Positions 27,040 through 35,452 of a DNA stretch of 64,000 nucleotides are shown here, one piece after another. The DNA is taken from contig NZ_CP073697.1 in NCBI RefSeq assembly GCF_025264665.1, positions 1,302,001 to 1,366,000 of the forward strand. The letters run 5' to 3'. Every line of letters starts with the position of its first letter. Position 1 is the first letter of the stretch. Under the pieces are notes generated by a model. That model did no database searches. It saw nothing but the letters and a program-made list of their open reading frames with translations, and was not told where the DNA came from. A program made the translations under genes and the position numbers. Origin of the DNA: Edaphobacter flagellatus. Its GTDB lineage: Bacteria > Acidobacteriota > Terriglobia > Terriglobales > Acidobacteriaceae.

Positions 27040-27255
27040 ATGGCTAAAGCACTTTTCTGTCCGACCTGTCGTAATGTCGTCCTCGCCGAGAACGAAAACT
27101 TCCCTTTCTGTTCGGATCGATGCCGTCTGCTCGACCTTGGCAAGTGGGCCTCAGGCGATTACAAGGTCTCGACGCCGATTCAGGACCCGGATCTGCTGGA
27201 AGAGCTTTCGCGCTCGAAGCGCGATAAGCCGAGCGATGGTGGCGACGAAGACTAG
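27040..27255 (+). CDS. yacG: DNA gyrase inhibitor YacG (small zinc protein)
   Basis: A 71-residue YacG-family protein. The zinc-binding pattern is CPTC (Cys7, Cys10) and FPFCSDRC (Cys24, Cys28), followed by RLLDLGKWASGDYKV, all diagnostic. In E. coli YacG binds GyrB and inhibits gyrase. The ATG at 27040 is chosen because it places the first zinc pair at the usual distance from the N-terminus. No good Shine-Dalgarno is visible. The last base of the stop codon is the first base of the pgpA start, so the two genes are translationally coupled. Confidence 0.9.
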   Translation: MAKALFCPTCRNVVLAENENFPFCSDRCRLLDLGKWASGDYKVSTPIQDPDLLEELSRSKRDKPSDGGDED

Positions 27256-27764
27256 TGGCGAACTCCAACGTTCAGCTTCGCCCGCCTGCAGAGAAAAAAA
27301 CGCTTTGGGCATGGACGCTCGGCACCTTCTTCGGTGCGGGTCTGCTTAAACCTGGCCCCGGAACTTACGGCTCTATCGCTGCGCTCATCCTCTGGTATGT
27401 TGCGGGCCACATCGTTCATCCTTCGACGACCGCACTTGCCGTGGGCACAGCGATCGCTGCGGTCGTGATTACTCTTATCGGCATCCCTGTCGCCACGATT
27501 GTCGCAAGAGAGTCCGGCCGCGAAGACCCCGGCCATGTGGTGATTGACGAAGCTGCAGGCCAGTTGATCGCGCTGATCGGACTGCCATGCGTTCCGGGAT
27601 ATGCTGTGCTTGGCCTTCTGCTCTTTCGCCTCTTCGATATCTTCAAACCCTGGCCCATACGTCGCTTCGAAGCTCTGCCTGAAGGCACGGGCATCATGAT
27701 GGACGATGTTGCCGCAGGTGTCCTTGCGCTGATTCTGGGTCACATCGTTCAGCATCTGCTGTAG
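27255..27764 (+). CDS. pgpA: Phosphatidylglycerophosphatase A
   Basis: A 169-residue inner-membrane phosphatase that converts phosphatidylglycerol phosphate to phosphatidylglycerol. Family landmarks are GAGLLKPGPGTYGSIAAL near the N-terminus, the acidic HVVIDEAAGQLIAL, FRLFDIFKPWPIRRFE and GIMMDDVAAG near the end. There are about four hydrophobic helices. It starts with a GTG overlapping the yacG stop by one base. With plsY and gpsA (36.8-38.4 kb) and fabH it belongs to the phospholipid synthesis set in this window. Confidence 0.95.
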   Translation: MANSNVQLRPPAEKKTLWAWTLGTFFGAGLLKPGPGTYGSIAALILWYVAGHIVHPSTTALAVGTAIAAVVITLIGIPVATIVARESGREDPGHVVIDEAAGQLIALIGLPCVPGYAVLGLLLFRLFDIFKPWPIRRFEALPEGTGIMMDDVAAGVLALILGHIVQHLL

Positions 27765-27816
27765 CGCAGCGAACAACCTTGTTTTGGTCCGGCTGGCAGT
27801 CTACCCTTAACAGTGA

Positions 27817-28857
27817 ATGAGCCTCTTCAGCACCACATCGCCTCACGCACCGCACATTACGCGCATCTCACCGCCTGCGGCTATGCCCGGCGGCGAGGTC
27901 GAGCTGCACGGCACGCACCTTGACCCCGGCAGTAATCGCATGCCCCATGCGACGATCGGAGATGTCTTCGCCCCGGTCAGCCTCAGCCGGCCCGGCCGGG
28001 CAAGCGTTCGCGTGCAGGACGGCAGCATCTCCGGCGAGCTGATTCTGCACCGTAACGGTGAGGTGTCGAATCCAGTGACACTTCGCGTCGCTGTGCCGAT
28101 GGCAGAAAACCTGCATCCAGTCGCCAATCCTGCAGTAGACGCGAACGGACAGGTCTTTACGACACTCTCGGGAGCGCGCGGCCAGGCCACGCCTGTATCC
28201 ATCTTTCGCATTCAACGCGACTTCCAGATGCTTCCGTTCGTGCGCGATCTGATGAATCCTACCGGGCTCGCCTTCGACGATGCGGGTTATCTTTATGCCA
28301 GCTCGCGAGCAGAAGGGACCGTCTATCGCATCTCGTCCGAAGGAGCCATCTCGACGTATGCCGAAGGCATGGGCATTGCGACCGGTATCGCGTTCGACCG
28401 TGAGGGCAATCTGTACGTCGGCGACCGCTCAGGAACAATCTTCAAGATCAATCCGAACCGCGAGATCTTCGTCTTCGCCACGCTTGAGCCCTCCATCGCT
28501 GCCTATCATCTGGCGTTCGACGATACAGGAACGCTTTACGTCACCGGACCGACAACTTCTTCCAATCAGGCGATTCACGCCATCGATCGGGACGGGAACA
28601 CCACAATCTTTTATCAGGGGCTTGGACGCGCGCAGGGCATGGCGTTCGATGTTGCCGGCAACCTGTATGTCGCCGCGAGCCTTCACGGCCAGCGAGGCAT
28701 CGTACGCATCACACCTTCACGCGAAGCGTCACTGACTGTCTCTGGCAGCAATCTTGTCGGACTGGCTTTTGTCGAAGATGGCTGCGCCGTACTGGCAACC
28801 CGCGACGCCCTGTTTCACGTAGCACTCGATATCGAAGGCCGTTCGCTGATCGGCTAA
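27817..28857 (+). CDS. TIG/IPT domain plus NHL-type beta-propeller protein
   Basis: A 346-residue protein without a clear signal peptide. Residues ~13-95 resemble an immunoglobulin-like TIG/IPT domain (ITRISPPAAMPGGEVELHGTHL). The rest is built from NHL/SMP-30-like propeller repeats with recurrent motifs such as PTGLAFDDAGYLYASS, ATGIAFDREGNLYVGD, HLAFDDTGTLYVTG and GMAFDVAGNLYVAA, about four to five blades. Such proteins bind ligands or act as scaffold or lactonase-like enzymes; no catalytic residues are evident. The start is preceded by CTACCCTTAACAGTG, nearly identical to the sequence before the MutS-like gene. A hairpin terminator overlaps its stop. Confidence 0.8.
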   Translation: MSLFSTTSPHAPHITRISPPAAMPGGEVELHGTHLDPGSNRMPHATIGDVFAPVSLSRPGRASVRVQDGSISGELILHRNGEVSNPVTLRVAVPMAENLHPVANPAVDANGQVFTTLSGARGQATPVSIFRIQRDFQMLPFVRDLMNPTGLAFDDAGYLYASSRAEGTVYRISSEGAISTYAEGMGIATGIAFDREGNLYVGDRSGTIFKINPNREIFVFATLEPSIAAYHLAFDDTGTLYVTGPTTSSNQAIHAIDRDGNTTIFYQGLGRAQGMAFDVAGNLYVAASLHGQRGIVRITPSREASLTVSGSNLVGLAFVEDGCAVLATRDALFHVALDIEGRSLIG

Positions 28858-28879
28858 AAGCCTCTAGGCAGAGGCTTTT
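28856..28879 (+). terminator. Terminator after the TIG/NHL gene
   Basis: A perfect 10-bp stem (AAAAGCCTCT / AGAGGCTTTT) with loop AGGC begins inside the stop codon region and is followed by CTCCT. Confidence 0.85.
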
Positions 28880-29038
28880 CTCCTACACTTCGTCACATTT
28901 GGAAAGATTCAGGTATTGAAACACACTTTCACCTGTTGACAGTCGTCTTCGCGGGGCGAGAGACTGACAAGCGTGTTTTTATTTGAAAAATAATACTTGC
29001 ACTCACAGAAAACGGGACCTTCTTCGGAGGCATTTAAA

Positions 29039-32000
29039 GTGAAGCACTCTTTCCGCAATCTCCTGATCTGTCTGGCCCTTGGCATGTTTATCCTTTTGCC
29101 AAGCAGCTACGCTCAACAGATCACTGCCACACTCTCGGGCCTTGTGACCGACTCGACCGGCGGTGTGATACCCGGCGCGCACATCATTGCCACCAATACC
29201 GGCACCAACATCTCATTTCCCGCCGATAGCTCCGCTTCCGGTGAATACCGCATCAACCTGCTGCCGGTCGGAAACTATACCGTGAAGATTACGGCCGCCG
29301 GGTTCAAGACTTTCCAGCAGACGAACGTCGTCCTCGATCTGGGCCAGTCGGCCAGCCTGAACGCGCAGCTTACGGTCGGTGGAGCTGAAGAGACGATCGA
29401 CGTCTCAACCTCCGTGCCGCTGGTGAACACAACGACCTCTGAAGTCGGCGCAACTGTGCAAAATGTTGAGATCGAGAACCTGCCCATCGTCAACCGCAAC
29501 GTGTACGACCTTCTCTCGCTGGTCCCCGGCGTACAGACCAGCACAGAGAACTTCACGCTCGGCTATCCTCAGCGTGTTGTGCTGATCAACGGTGGCGTGC
29601 AGATCGCCAACTCCGGCTCCACCAGCTACTACCTCGATGGCGGCACCAACATGACCGGACTGCGTAATACCGGCAATGTGCAGCCGAACCCCGACGCCGT
29701 CGACCAGTTCCGCGTTGAGACCAACAACTACAGCGCGGAGTACGGCCGCTTCCCCAATGGCGTCATCAACGTCATCACCAAATCCGGCACCAACCAGTGG
29801 CATGGCTCAGCCTTCGAGTTCTGGCGCGAGAACGGCCTTAATGCGCTCGACTGGACGAACAATACCAATACGGCAACGACCCAGCCATTGCACCGTCATC
29901 AGTTCGGCGGCACGATCGGCGGCCCCATCATCAAGGACAAGACCTTCTTCTTCTTCAGCTATGGCGGTCTGCGGCAAATCACCTCGGGTGTTCTTAACGG
30001 AGCCATCACACCGACGACAGCTCAACGCGCAGGAGATTTTTCGGCCAGCCTGCCGACGCAGAGCGGTGCCATCACCTCATGCACACAGACTCTCAGCGCA
30101 GCAGACAAGAGCGCTGGCAACTTCATCGTCTGTAACCCAACAACTCGCAAGCCATTCGCTGGCAACATCATTCCGAAGGGACTGCTCGATCCGACGGTTC
30201 AGAATCTGGTCAATCCCAACGGCACGCTTCCGTTTATCCCTCTGCCCAACCAGCCCGGCAACTTCTATCAGGGCATTCTGCGGCTTCAGTACAACACGGA
30301 TGAATACCTGCTGAAGATCGATCACAACTTCTCGGAAAAACACCGTTTCAGCGGTGAGGTCTTCGAGAATGGCGGCATCAACCAGAGCAACCCCGGCGGA
30401 AACATTGGCTGGTCCAAGCAGAACTACACCTTCCGTCAGTGGAACGCTGTGCTCAGCGACACGTATACCTTCAACCCCAGCTGGGTCAATGAGGCATGGG
30501 TGAGCTACGCACGCAATCTCGGCGGACGCATCAACACTCCAGCAATCGCCATTGGACAGTACGGCTCGGCCTTCCAGGTGCAGGGGACGCCTTCGCTTCC
30601 TGCGATCAATGTCAGTGGATTCTTCAACGCAGGTCAAGCCATCTCGGGCCCTCGCGCTGGCTCCAACTACTATGAGCTTCGCGATACCGTGCTTTGGACG
30701 CATGGCCGGCACTCTGTCCGCTTTGGCGGTAACGTATCGCTCGACAAAGACGTGCAGGAGACGCTGCTGAATAACTACGGCGTCTTTGCCTTCGCCGATT
30801 CAACCACCTCGCGTACAGGTAAAGCTCTTTCCGACTTCATCATGGGCTTGCCCAACACCATGAACCAGGATGCTCCGAACATTGCTCGCATGAACAGCTG
30901 GTATGGCGGCGCATTTATTCTCGACGACTTCCGCGTTCGTCCCAACCTGACGCTGAACCTCGGGCTGCGCTGGGACCTCCAGACCCCGCCCGTCGAGACG
31001 GACAACAAGGTCACCAACTTCAACCTGGGCCAGCAGTCCACCGTCATGCCTACAGCGCCGCTCGGCCAGCTTACCGTGGGTGATAAGGGTGTATCGCGCG
31101 GCATCGTTCCGACCCGTTGGAATCACTTTGGCCCGCGTGTCGGCTTCGCCTGGGACGTCTACGGAAATGGCAAGACGGCAGTTCGCGGCGGCTTCGGCTG
31201 GTTCTGGGGCTCGGTCTCCGGAAACGAATGGGGCGGTTCGAGCCAACCCTTCGGCCTGCGTCAGCAGTTCAACAACATTCAGTCAGTCACTAACCCCTAC
31301 GGCAACTACCCAGCAGGTTCGCCGTTCCCTTACAACTACGTACCGGGCGGAACGCCGCGCTTCACGCTCCCCTTCGGCACCAACCGGACCGATCCGAACT
31401 TTGACTGGACTTCGGCCTATCAGGCGAATCTTTCGGTTGAGCAACAGTGGACGAACTCCTTTGCCACCTCGATTGGTTACGTTGGCAACATGGGCCGTCA
31501 CCTGCCGTTCAGCACGGATATCAACTACCCCGTGATCGCCACTCAACAGAACCCGGTCAACTGCAACACGGCAGTGAACTGCCAATATACGAGCACCACT
31601 TCCAACGTCGATCAGCGTCGACTGATCTTGCCCGGAACGTATCAGGGCATCAGCCTCTTCGCGTCGAACCAGACCTCGACTTATCACGCTCTCCAGATCA
31701 CGGCGAATAAGCGTATGAGCCGCAACTTCAGTCTGCGTTCGTACTACCTGTGGGCGAAGAACTGGTCGAGCGCCGGAATGCAGAGCAGCTCCGCTACGGT
31801 CGAGAACCCAACCAAGATGTATCTCGAGCGTGGACGTACAGACAACGACTACCGCAATAACTTTGTGGCCTCCGTCGTCTGGATGTTGGACTACTACCAT
31901 GGATCAGAGTTCCTGATGAAGAACCTGATCAACGGGTGGCAGATCTCTCCCATCATCAAGCTGCGTAGCGGTTCGCCGTTCACCGTCACTTCTGGATCGG

Positions 32001-32383
32001 ACGTCAACCTCGATGGAACCAACAACGACCGCCCGAACCTGACCGGCAATCCAGCGCGGAAGACGTCATTCAATCGGCTCGATCAGACCTCGAGATGGTT
32101 TGATTCGTCGGCCTTTACCATCCCTGCTCTCGGAAGCGATGGAACCGCACCACGAAACGTTCTGGATGCCCCAGGCTACAAGAACATAGACGTTGCGCTC
32201 TTTCGAAACTTCAAGTTCTATGAGCGCTACAACCTGCAGTTCCGTGGCGAGTTCACCAACTTCTTCAATACCGTGAACCTGTCAAACCCATCTGCGTCGC
32301 TGGCCAACTTGAGCACAGTCGGCACCATCCGCAGCGCCTCGCCTATGCGTCAAACCCAGCTGGGTCTGCGCCTTACCTTCTAA
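29039..32383 (+). CDS. Oar-like TonB-dependent receptor with carboxypeptidase-regulatory-like domain
   Basis: A 1114-residue outer-membrane protein. A signal peptide (SFRNLLICLALGMFILLPSS...YA) is followed by a CarboxypepD_reg-like beta-sandwich (residues ~25-110: SGLVTDSTGGVIPGAHI..., GEYRINLLPVGNYTVKITAAGF). A plug region (QNVEIENLPIVNRNVYDLLSLVPGV, EYGRFPNGVINVITKSGTN) and a long 22-strand-type beta barrel ending in LGLRLTF with terminal Phe follow. Proteins of this architecture are highly expanded in Acidobacteria and are presumed to import oligosaccharides or peptides; substrate unknown, and no SusD-type partner is adjacent. The GTG at 29039 has CGGAGG eight bases upstream and is chosen over an ATG at 28997. 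A terminator follows the stop. Confidence 0.93.
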   Translation: MKHSFRNLLICLALGMFILLPSSYAQQITATLSGLVTDSTGGVIPGAHIIATNTGTNISFPADSSASGEYRINLLPVGNYTVKITAAGFKTFQQTNVVLDLGQSASLNAQLTVGGAEETIDVSTSVPLVNTTTSEVGATVQNVEIENLPIVNRNVYDLLSLVPGVQTSTENFTLGYPQRVVLINGGVQIANSGSTSYYLDGGTNMTGLRNTGNVQPNPDAVDQFRVETNNYSAEYGRFPNGVINVITKSGTNQWHGSAFEFWRENGLNALDWTNNTNTATTQPLHRHQFGGTIGGPIIKDKTFFFFSYGGLRQITSGVLNGAITPTTAQRAGDFSASLPTQSGAITSCTQTLSAADKSAGNFIVCNPTTRKPFAGNIIPKGLLDPTVQNLVNPNGTLPFIPLPNQPGNFYQGILRLQYNTDEYLLKIDHNFSEKHRFSGEVFENGGINQSNPGGNIGWSKQNYTFRQWNAVLSDTYTFNPSWVNEAWVSYARNLGGRINTPAIAIGQYGSAFQVQGTPSLPAINVSGFFNAGQAISGPRAGSNYYELRDTVLWTHGRHSVRFGGNVSLDKDVQETLLNNYGVFAFADSTTSRTGKALSDFIMGLPNTMNQDAPNIARMNSWYGGAFILDDFRVRPNLTLNLGLRWDLQTPPVETDNKVTNFNLGQQSTVMPTAPLGQLTVGDKGVSRGIVPTRWNHFGPRVGFAWDVYGNGKTAVRGGFGWFWGSVSGNEWGGSSQPFGLRQQFNNIQSVTNPYGNYPAGSPFPYNYVPGGTPRFTLPFGTNRTDPNFDWTSAYQANLSVEQQWTNSFATSIGYVGNMGRHLPFSTDINYPVIATQQNPVNCNTAVNCQYTSTTSNVDQRRLILPGTYQGISLFASNQTSTYHALQITANKRMSRNFSLRSYYLWAKNWSSAGMQSSSATVENPTKMYLERGRTDNDYRNNFVASVVWMLDYYHGSEFLMKNLINGWQISPIIKLRSGSPFTVTSGSDVNLDGTNNDRPNLTGNPARKTSFNRLDQTSRWFDSSAFTIPALGSDGTAPRNVLDAPGYKNIDVALFRNFKFYERYNLQFRGEFTNFFNTVNLSNPSASLANLSTVGTIRSASPMRQTQLGLRLTF

Positions 32384-32403
32384 CCGCATCATTTACAACG
32401 AGA

Positions 32404-32430
32404 AAAGCGCACCGAACTCCGGTGCGCTTT
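32404..32430 (+). terminator. Terminator after the TonB-dependent receptor gene
   Basis: Perfect 11-bp arms (AAAGCGCACCG / CGGTGCGCTTT) flank a 5-nt loop and are followed by CTTATTT, 20 nt after the stop. Confidence 0.88.
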
Positions 32431-32495
32431 CTTATTTAACCAAACCTCTGGCTCATCGCTATTGCACTCGTGTACATTTATTCCGCAATCGTTTG

Positions 32496-32510
32496 CCAAA
32501 ACGTTTTAGG
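32496..32510. promoter_or_regulatory. LacI-family-type operator upstream of the Gfo/Idh/MocA gene
   Basis: CCAAAACGTTTTAGG contains the perfect 10-bp palindrome AAAACGTTTT with a central CG, the hallmark of LacI/GalR-family operators. It lies 55 bp before the GTG of the oxidoreductase at 32566, where a repressor would block initiation. Which regulator binds is unknown; a LacI-family gene is present at 49367. Confidence 0.5.
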
Positions 32511-32565
32511 TACTGTGGTACCCGATTAAGACGAAGCCCGAACTAATTCCTGAAGGAGAACGAAA

Positions 32566-33891
32566 GTGATCACCCGACGCGAATTTCTCGACACCCTCGC
32601 GGTAAGCGCAGCTGGCGCAGCCGTCAGTTCCAGCGCCAAGAGCTACGCCCAGATTGTTGGCTCCAACGACCGCGTCAACTTTGCGGTCATTGGCCTCAAT
32701 AGCCGTGCCTATGCGCATCTCTCTTCCCTCAAGGCGAACGAGAAGACTGCCCGCATTACGCACGTCTGCGATGTCGATACGCCAATCCTTGATAAGTTTT
32801 CTGCGGCAACCGAAAAGAAATTCGGCACGAAGCCGCTCAACGAGAAAGATTTCCGGAAGGTGCTGGCTTCGAAGGATGTCGATGCCATCACCATCGCCAC
32901 TCCCGATCACTGGCACGCACCCATGGCCATTGCGGGTGTCGAAGCCGGCAAGCACGTCTACGTGGAGAAGCCCTGCAGCCACAATCCCGCTGAGGGTGCC
33001 ATGCTGGTCGCTGCGCGCGACAAGTACAAGAAGCTCGTTCAGATGGGTAGCCAGCAGCGCTCGTCCCCCCATACGCAGGAAGTCGCGCAGAAGGTGAAGG
33101 AAGGCGCAATTGGGCGTCCGTACTATGCCAAGGCCTGGTACAGCAACACGCGTAAGTCCATTGGCACGGGCAAGCCTGCGCCAGTACCCGCGACGCTCGA
33201 CTGGGACCTGTGGCAGGGCCCAGCTCCGCGCAAGGCCTACATGAGTAATTACCATCCCTACAACTGGCACTGGTTCAAGCACTGGGGCACTGGCGAGACG
33301 CTCAATAACGGTACGCACGAGATCGATGTCTGCCGCTGGATTCTTGGCGTCGACTTCCCCAAGCACGTCTCCGCATCAGGCGGCCGCTATCAGTTCAAGG
33401 ACGACTGGCAGTTCTATGACACGCTTGTCACCAGCTTCGAGTACGACGACAAGATCATCTCCTGGGAAGGCAAGTGTTGCCAGGGCATGAAATTTTACGA
33501 TCGCGACCGCGGGGCGGCCATCATGGGCACAACCGGCACGATCGTCGTCGACCGCGAAGGCTACGACGTCTATGACCTGAAGGGCACGAAGCTCTCGTCC
33601 TTCCGCGCCAAGAAAGAGTCTTCTGCGTCCTCTGCCGATACCGTCGGCGCAGACTCGATGACCGACCTGCACTTCGCCAACTTCATCGCCGGCATCCAGA
33701 AGGGCGAGAAACTGAATGCCCCCATCGAGGTCGGCAACGTTGCCGTCACCATGCTGCAGCTTTCAAACGTTGCATGGGAGCTGAACCGCGGTCTGTCGCT
33801 TGACACCACGAATGGCCACGTCCTGAACGACCCCGAAGCGATGAAGCACTGGGGACGCGAGTACGAAAAGGGCTGGGCTCCGAAAGTCTAA
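32566..33891 (+). CDS. Tat-exported Gfo/Idh/MocA-family oxidoreductase
   Basis: A 441-residue NAD(P)-dependent sugar-type oxidoreductase. It begins with a twin-arginine signal (TRREFLDTLAVSAAGAA). The Rossmann domain follows (NFAVIGLNSRAYAHL; the glycine motif is less regular than GxGxxG), with DAITIATPDHWHAPMAIAGVEAGKHVYVEKPCSHN supplying the EKP catalytic-lysine motif. The C-terminal domain contains NWHWFKHWGTGETLNNGTHEIDVCRW, typical of the Tat-exported subgroup in Acidobacteria and Planctomycetes. The GTG at 32566 has AAGGAG at ideal distance. Exported members probably carry a tightly bound cofactor. A LacI-type operator lies upstream and a terminator downstream, so this is a single-gene regulated unit. 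Confidence 0.93.
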   Translation: MITRREFLDTLAVSAAGAAVSSSAKSYAQIVGSNDRVNFAVIGLNSRAYAHLSSLKANEKTARITHVCDVDTPILDKFSAATEKKFGTKPLNEKDFRKVLASKDVDAITIATPDHWHAPMAIAGVEAGKHVYVEKPCSHNPAEGAMLVAARDKYKKLVQMGSQQRSSPHTQEVAQKVKEGAIGRPYYAKAWYSNTRKSIGTGKPAPVPATLDWDLWQGPAPRKAYMSNYHPYNWHWFKHWGTGETLNNGTHEIDVCRWILGVDFPKHVSASGGRYQFKDDWQFYDTLVTSFEYDDKIISWEGKCCQGMKFYDRDRGAAIMGTTGTIVVDREGYDVYDLKGTKLSSFRAKKESSASSADTVGADSMTDLHFANFIAGIQKGEKLNAPIEVGNVAVTMLQLSNVAWELNRGLSLDTTNGHVLNDPEAMKHWGREYEKGWAPKV

Positions 33892-33913
33892 CTCCTCCTT
33901 TTCAGCAGCACAG

Positions 33914-33948
33914 AACGGCAGCTCGCATCGCGCGGGCTGCCGTTTTTT
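33914..33948 (+). terminator. Terminator after the Gfo/Idh/MocA gene
   Basis: A 9-bp stem (AACGGCAGC / GCTGCCGTT) with a 13-nt loop is followed by a TTTTT run, 23 nt after the stop codon. Confidence 0.85.
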
Positions 33949-34012
33949 CATGGCCACTTTGCATGCACAAATCGGAGTGCCGCATTGCACATCATGCGGG
34001 CACAGTAAAACA

Positions 34013-34720
34013 ATGCCTCTTTCTGAACAGATCGCCTCTCTCGACTGGCCGCGCATCTCCACCCAACTCAACGAGCAAGGCTATGCCACCACCGGCCCCT
34101 TGCTCTCCACAGCAGAATGCAATCAGCTTGCCGCCGGATACAACGACGCGACACAATTTCGCAGTCGTGTCATCATGGCTCGTCATGGCTTCGGACGCGG
34201 CGAATATCAGTACTACACTTATCCGCTGCCTGCGCTTATCCAGACACTGCGCGACTCCCTCTATCCATCGCTGGCTGGCATTGCGAACCAGTGGCATGAG
34301 GATCTCGGCAATCCCACGCGCTTCCCTCTCGATCATCGCGTTTTTCAGCAGCTCTGCCACAATGCCGGTCAGACACGACCAACTCCACTTCTCCTCAAAT
34401 ATCAGCAGGGCGATTACAACTGTCTGCACCAGGATCTCTATGGCGAGCTGGTCTTCCCTCTACAGGTTGCATTTCTGCTCAGCGACCCGGCACGCGACTT
34501 CACAGGAGGTGAGTTCGTTCTGACCGAACAACGTCCGCGCATGCAATCGCGGGCGTCCGTCGTACCTCTGCGGCAAGGAGAAGCTGTTATCTTCGCCGTC
34601 AATCATCGGCCGCAGCGAGGAACACGCGGCGTCTATCGTGTTGCCATGCGCCACGGCGTCAGCGCGATACGATCAGGGCAGCGTTTTACTCTAGGAGTGA
34701 TCTTTCACGATGCACAGTAG
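34013..34720 (+). CDS. 2-oxoglutarate/Fe(II)-dependent oxygenase, prolyl-hydroxylase-like
   Basis: A 235-residue cytosolic non-haem iron dioxygenase. The facial triad is visible as His139-x-Asp141 in CLHQDLYGE and His214 in AMRHGVS, with Arg224 (SGQRFTLG) as the 2-oxoglutarate anchor. The double-stranded beta-helix region also shows GGEFVLTEQRPRMQSR. This subgroup is often found beside alkB or ada in alkylation-response operons, but its own substrate is not established. Its last 11 bases overlap the first bases of alkB, so the pair is co-translated. The start ATG at 34013 is chosen by the position of the family N-terminus; the upstream ribosome site is weak. Confidence 0.88.
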   Translation: MPLSEQIASLDWPRISTQLNEQGYATTGPLLSTAECNQLAAGYNDATQFRSRVIMARHGFGRGEYQYYTYPLPALIQTLRDSLYPSLAGIANQWHEDLGNPTRFPLDHRVFQQLCHNAGQTRPTPLLLKYQQGDYNCLHQDLYGELVFPLQVAFLLSDPARDFTGGEFVLTEQRPRMQSRASVVPLRQGEAVIFAVNHRPQRGTRGVYRVAMRHGVSAIRSGQRFTLGVIFHDAQ

Positions 34721-35366
34721 CGGCTCACTCTGGCCTGAAACTCCATCGCCCTCCACAGAATCTCTCGCCGAGGGCATTACGCTGTTGCGCGGCTTTTGCG
34801 CGAACGAAGCGTTTGCATTGCTTGATTCCATTCATGCCGTCGCCGAAATTTCTCCCTTCCGCCAGATGATCGTACCCAGCGGCCACACGATGTCGGTCGC
34901 GATGACGAATACAGGCGACCTTGGCTGGACGACCGACCGTACGGGGTACCGCTACACCACCCTCGATCCCACATCCGGCCAACCCTGGCCGCCCATGCCT
35001 GCACCTCTGCTCACGCTCGCACAGAATGCCGCAATCGCTTCCGGTTTCGCGGGCTTTACGCCGAATGCCTGCCTGATCAATCGCTATGCTGTTGGCGCGC
35101 GCCTCTCGCTCCATCAGGATAGGAACGAGCAGGACTACACCCATCCCATCGTCTCGGTCTCACTTGGGCTGCCCGCGACCTTTCTCCTTGGTACCCTGCG
35201 CCGCACAGACACCCCGCGCCGCATACGCATCGAGCACGGTGACATCCTCGTCTGGGGAGGCCCCGCCCGGCTCATCTACCATGGCGTCGCCCCCATCCGG
35301 CCCGGGATTCATCCCCTCACCGGCCCCTTTCGGATCAACCTTACCTTCCGCCGCGTCGCGCTCTAG
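34710..35366 (+). CDS. alkB: Alpha-ketoglutarate-dependent DNA repair dioxygenase AlkB
   Basis: A 218-residue AlkB protein that removes 1-methyladenine and 3-methylcytosine from DNA by oxidative demethylation. The iron ligands are His135-x-Asp137 in LHQDRNEQD and His191 in IYHGVAPI; 2-oxoglutarate is held by Arg208 and Arg214 in RINLTFRR. GHTMSVAMTNTGDLGWTTDRTGYRY and NACLINRYAVGARLSLH are standard AlkB segments. It overlaps the preceding oxygenase by 11 bp. AGGAGTGATC lies upstream of its ATG. No Ada-type regulator is present in the window, so induction by alkylation cannot be judged here. Confidence 0.95.
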   Translation: MHSSGSLWPETPSPSTESLAEGITLLRGFCANEAFALLDSIHAVAEISPFRQMIVPSGHTMSVAMTNTGDLGWTTDRTGYRYTTLDPTSGQPWPPMPAPLLTLAQNAAIASGFAGFTPNACLINRYAVGARLSLHQDRNEQDYTHPIVSVSLGLPATFLLGTLRRTDTPRRIRIEHGDILVWGGPARLIYHGVAPIRPGIHPLTGPFRINLTFRRVAL

Positions 35367-35452
35367 ATTGCGTCCCGTCAGCCAATCTCCCGAAAATTCT
35401 CTATCATGGTGCACGAGGCTTTGCGCAAGACCACAGGACGCTGACGTCAACC

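Noticed and set aside
28936..28964. TTGACA as -35 of a promoter for the TonB-dependent receptor
   Set aside because: The hexamer 17 nt downstream (AGAGAC) does not resemble a -10 box, so the promoter was not called.
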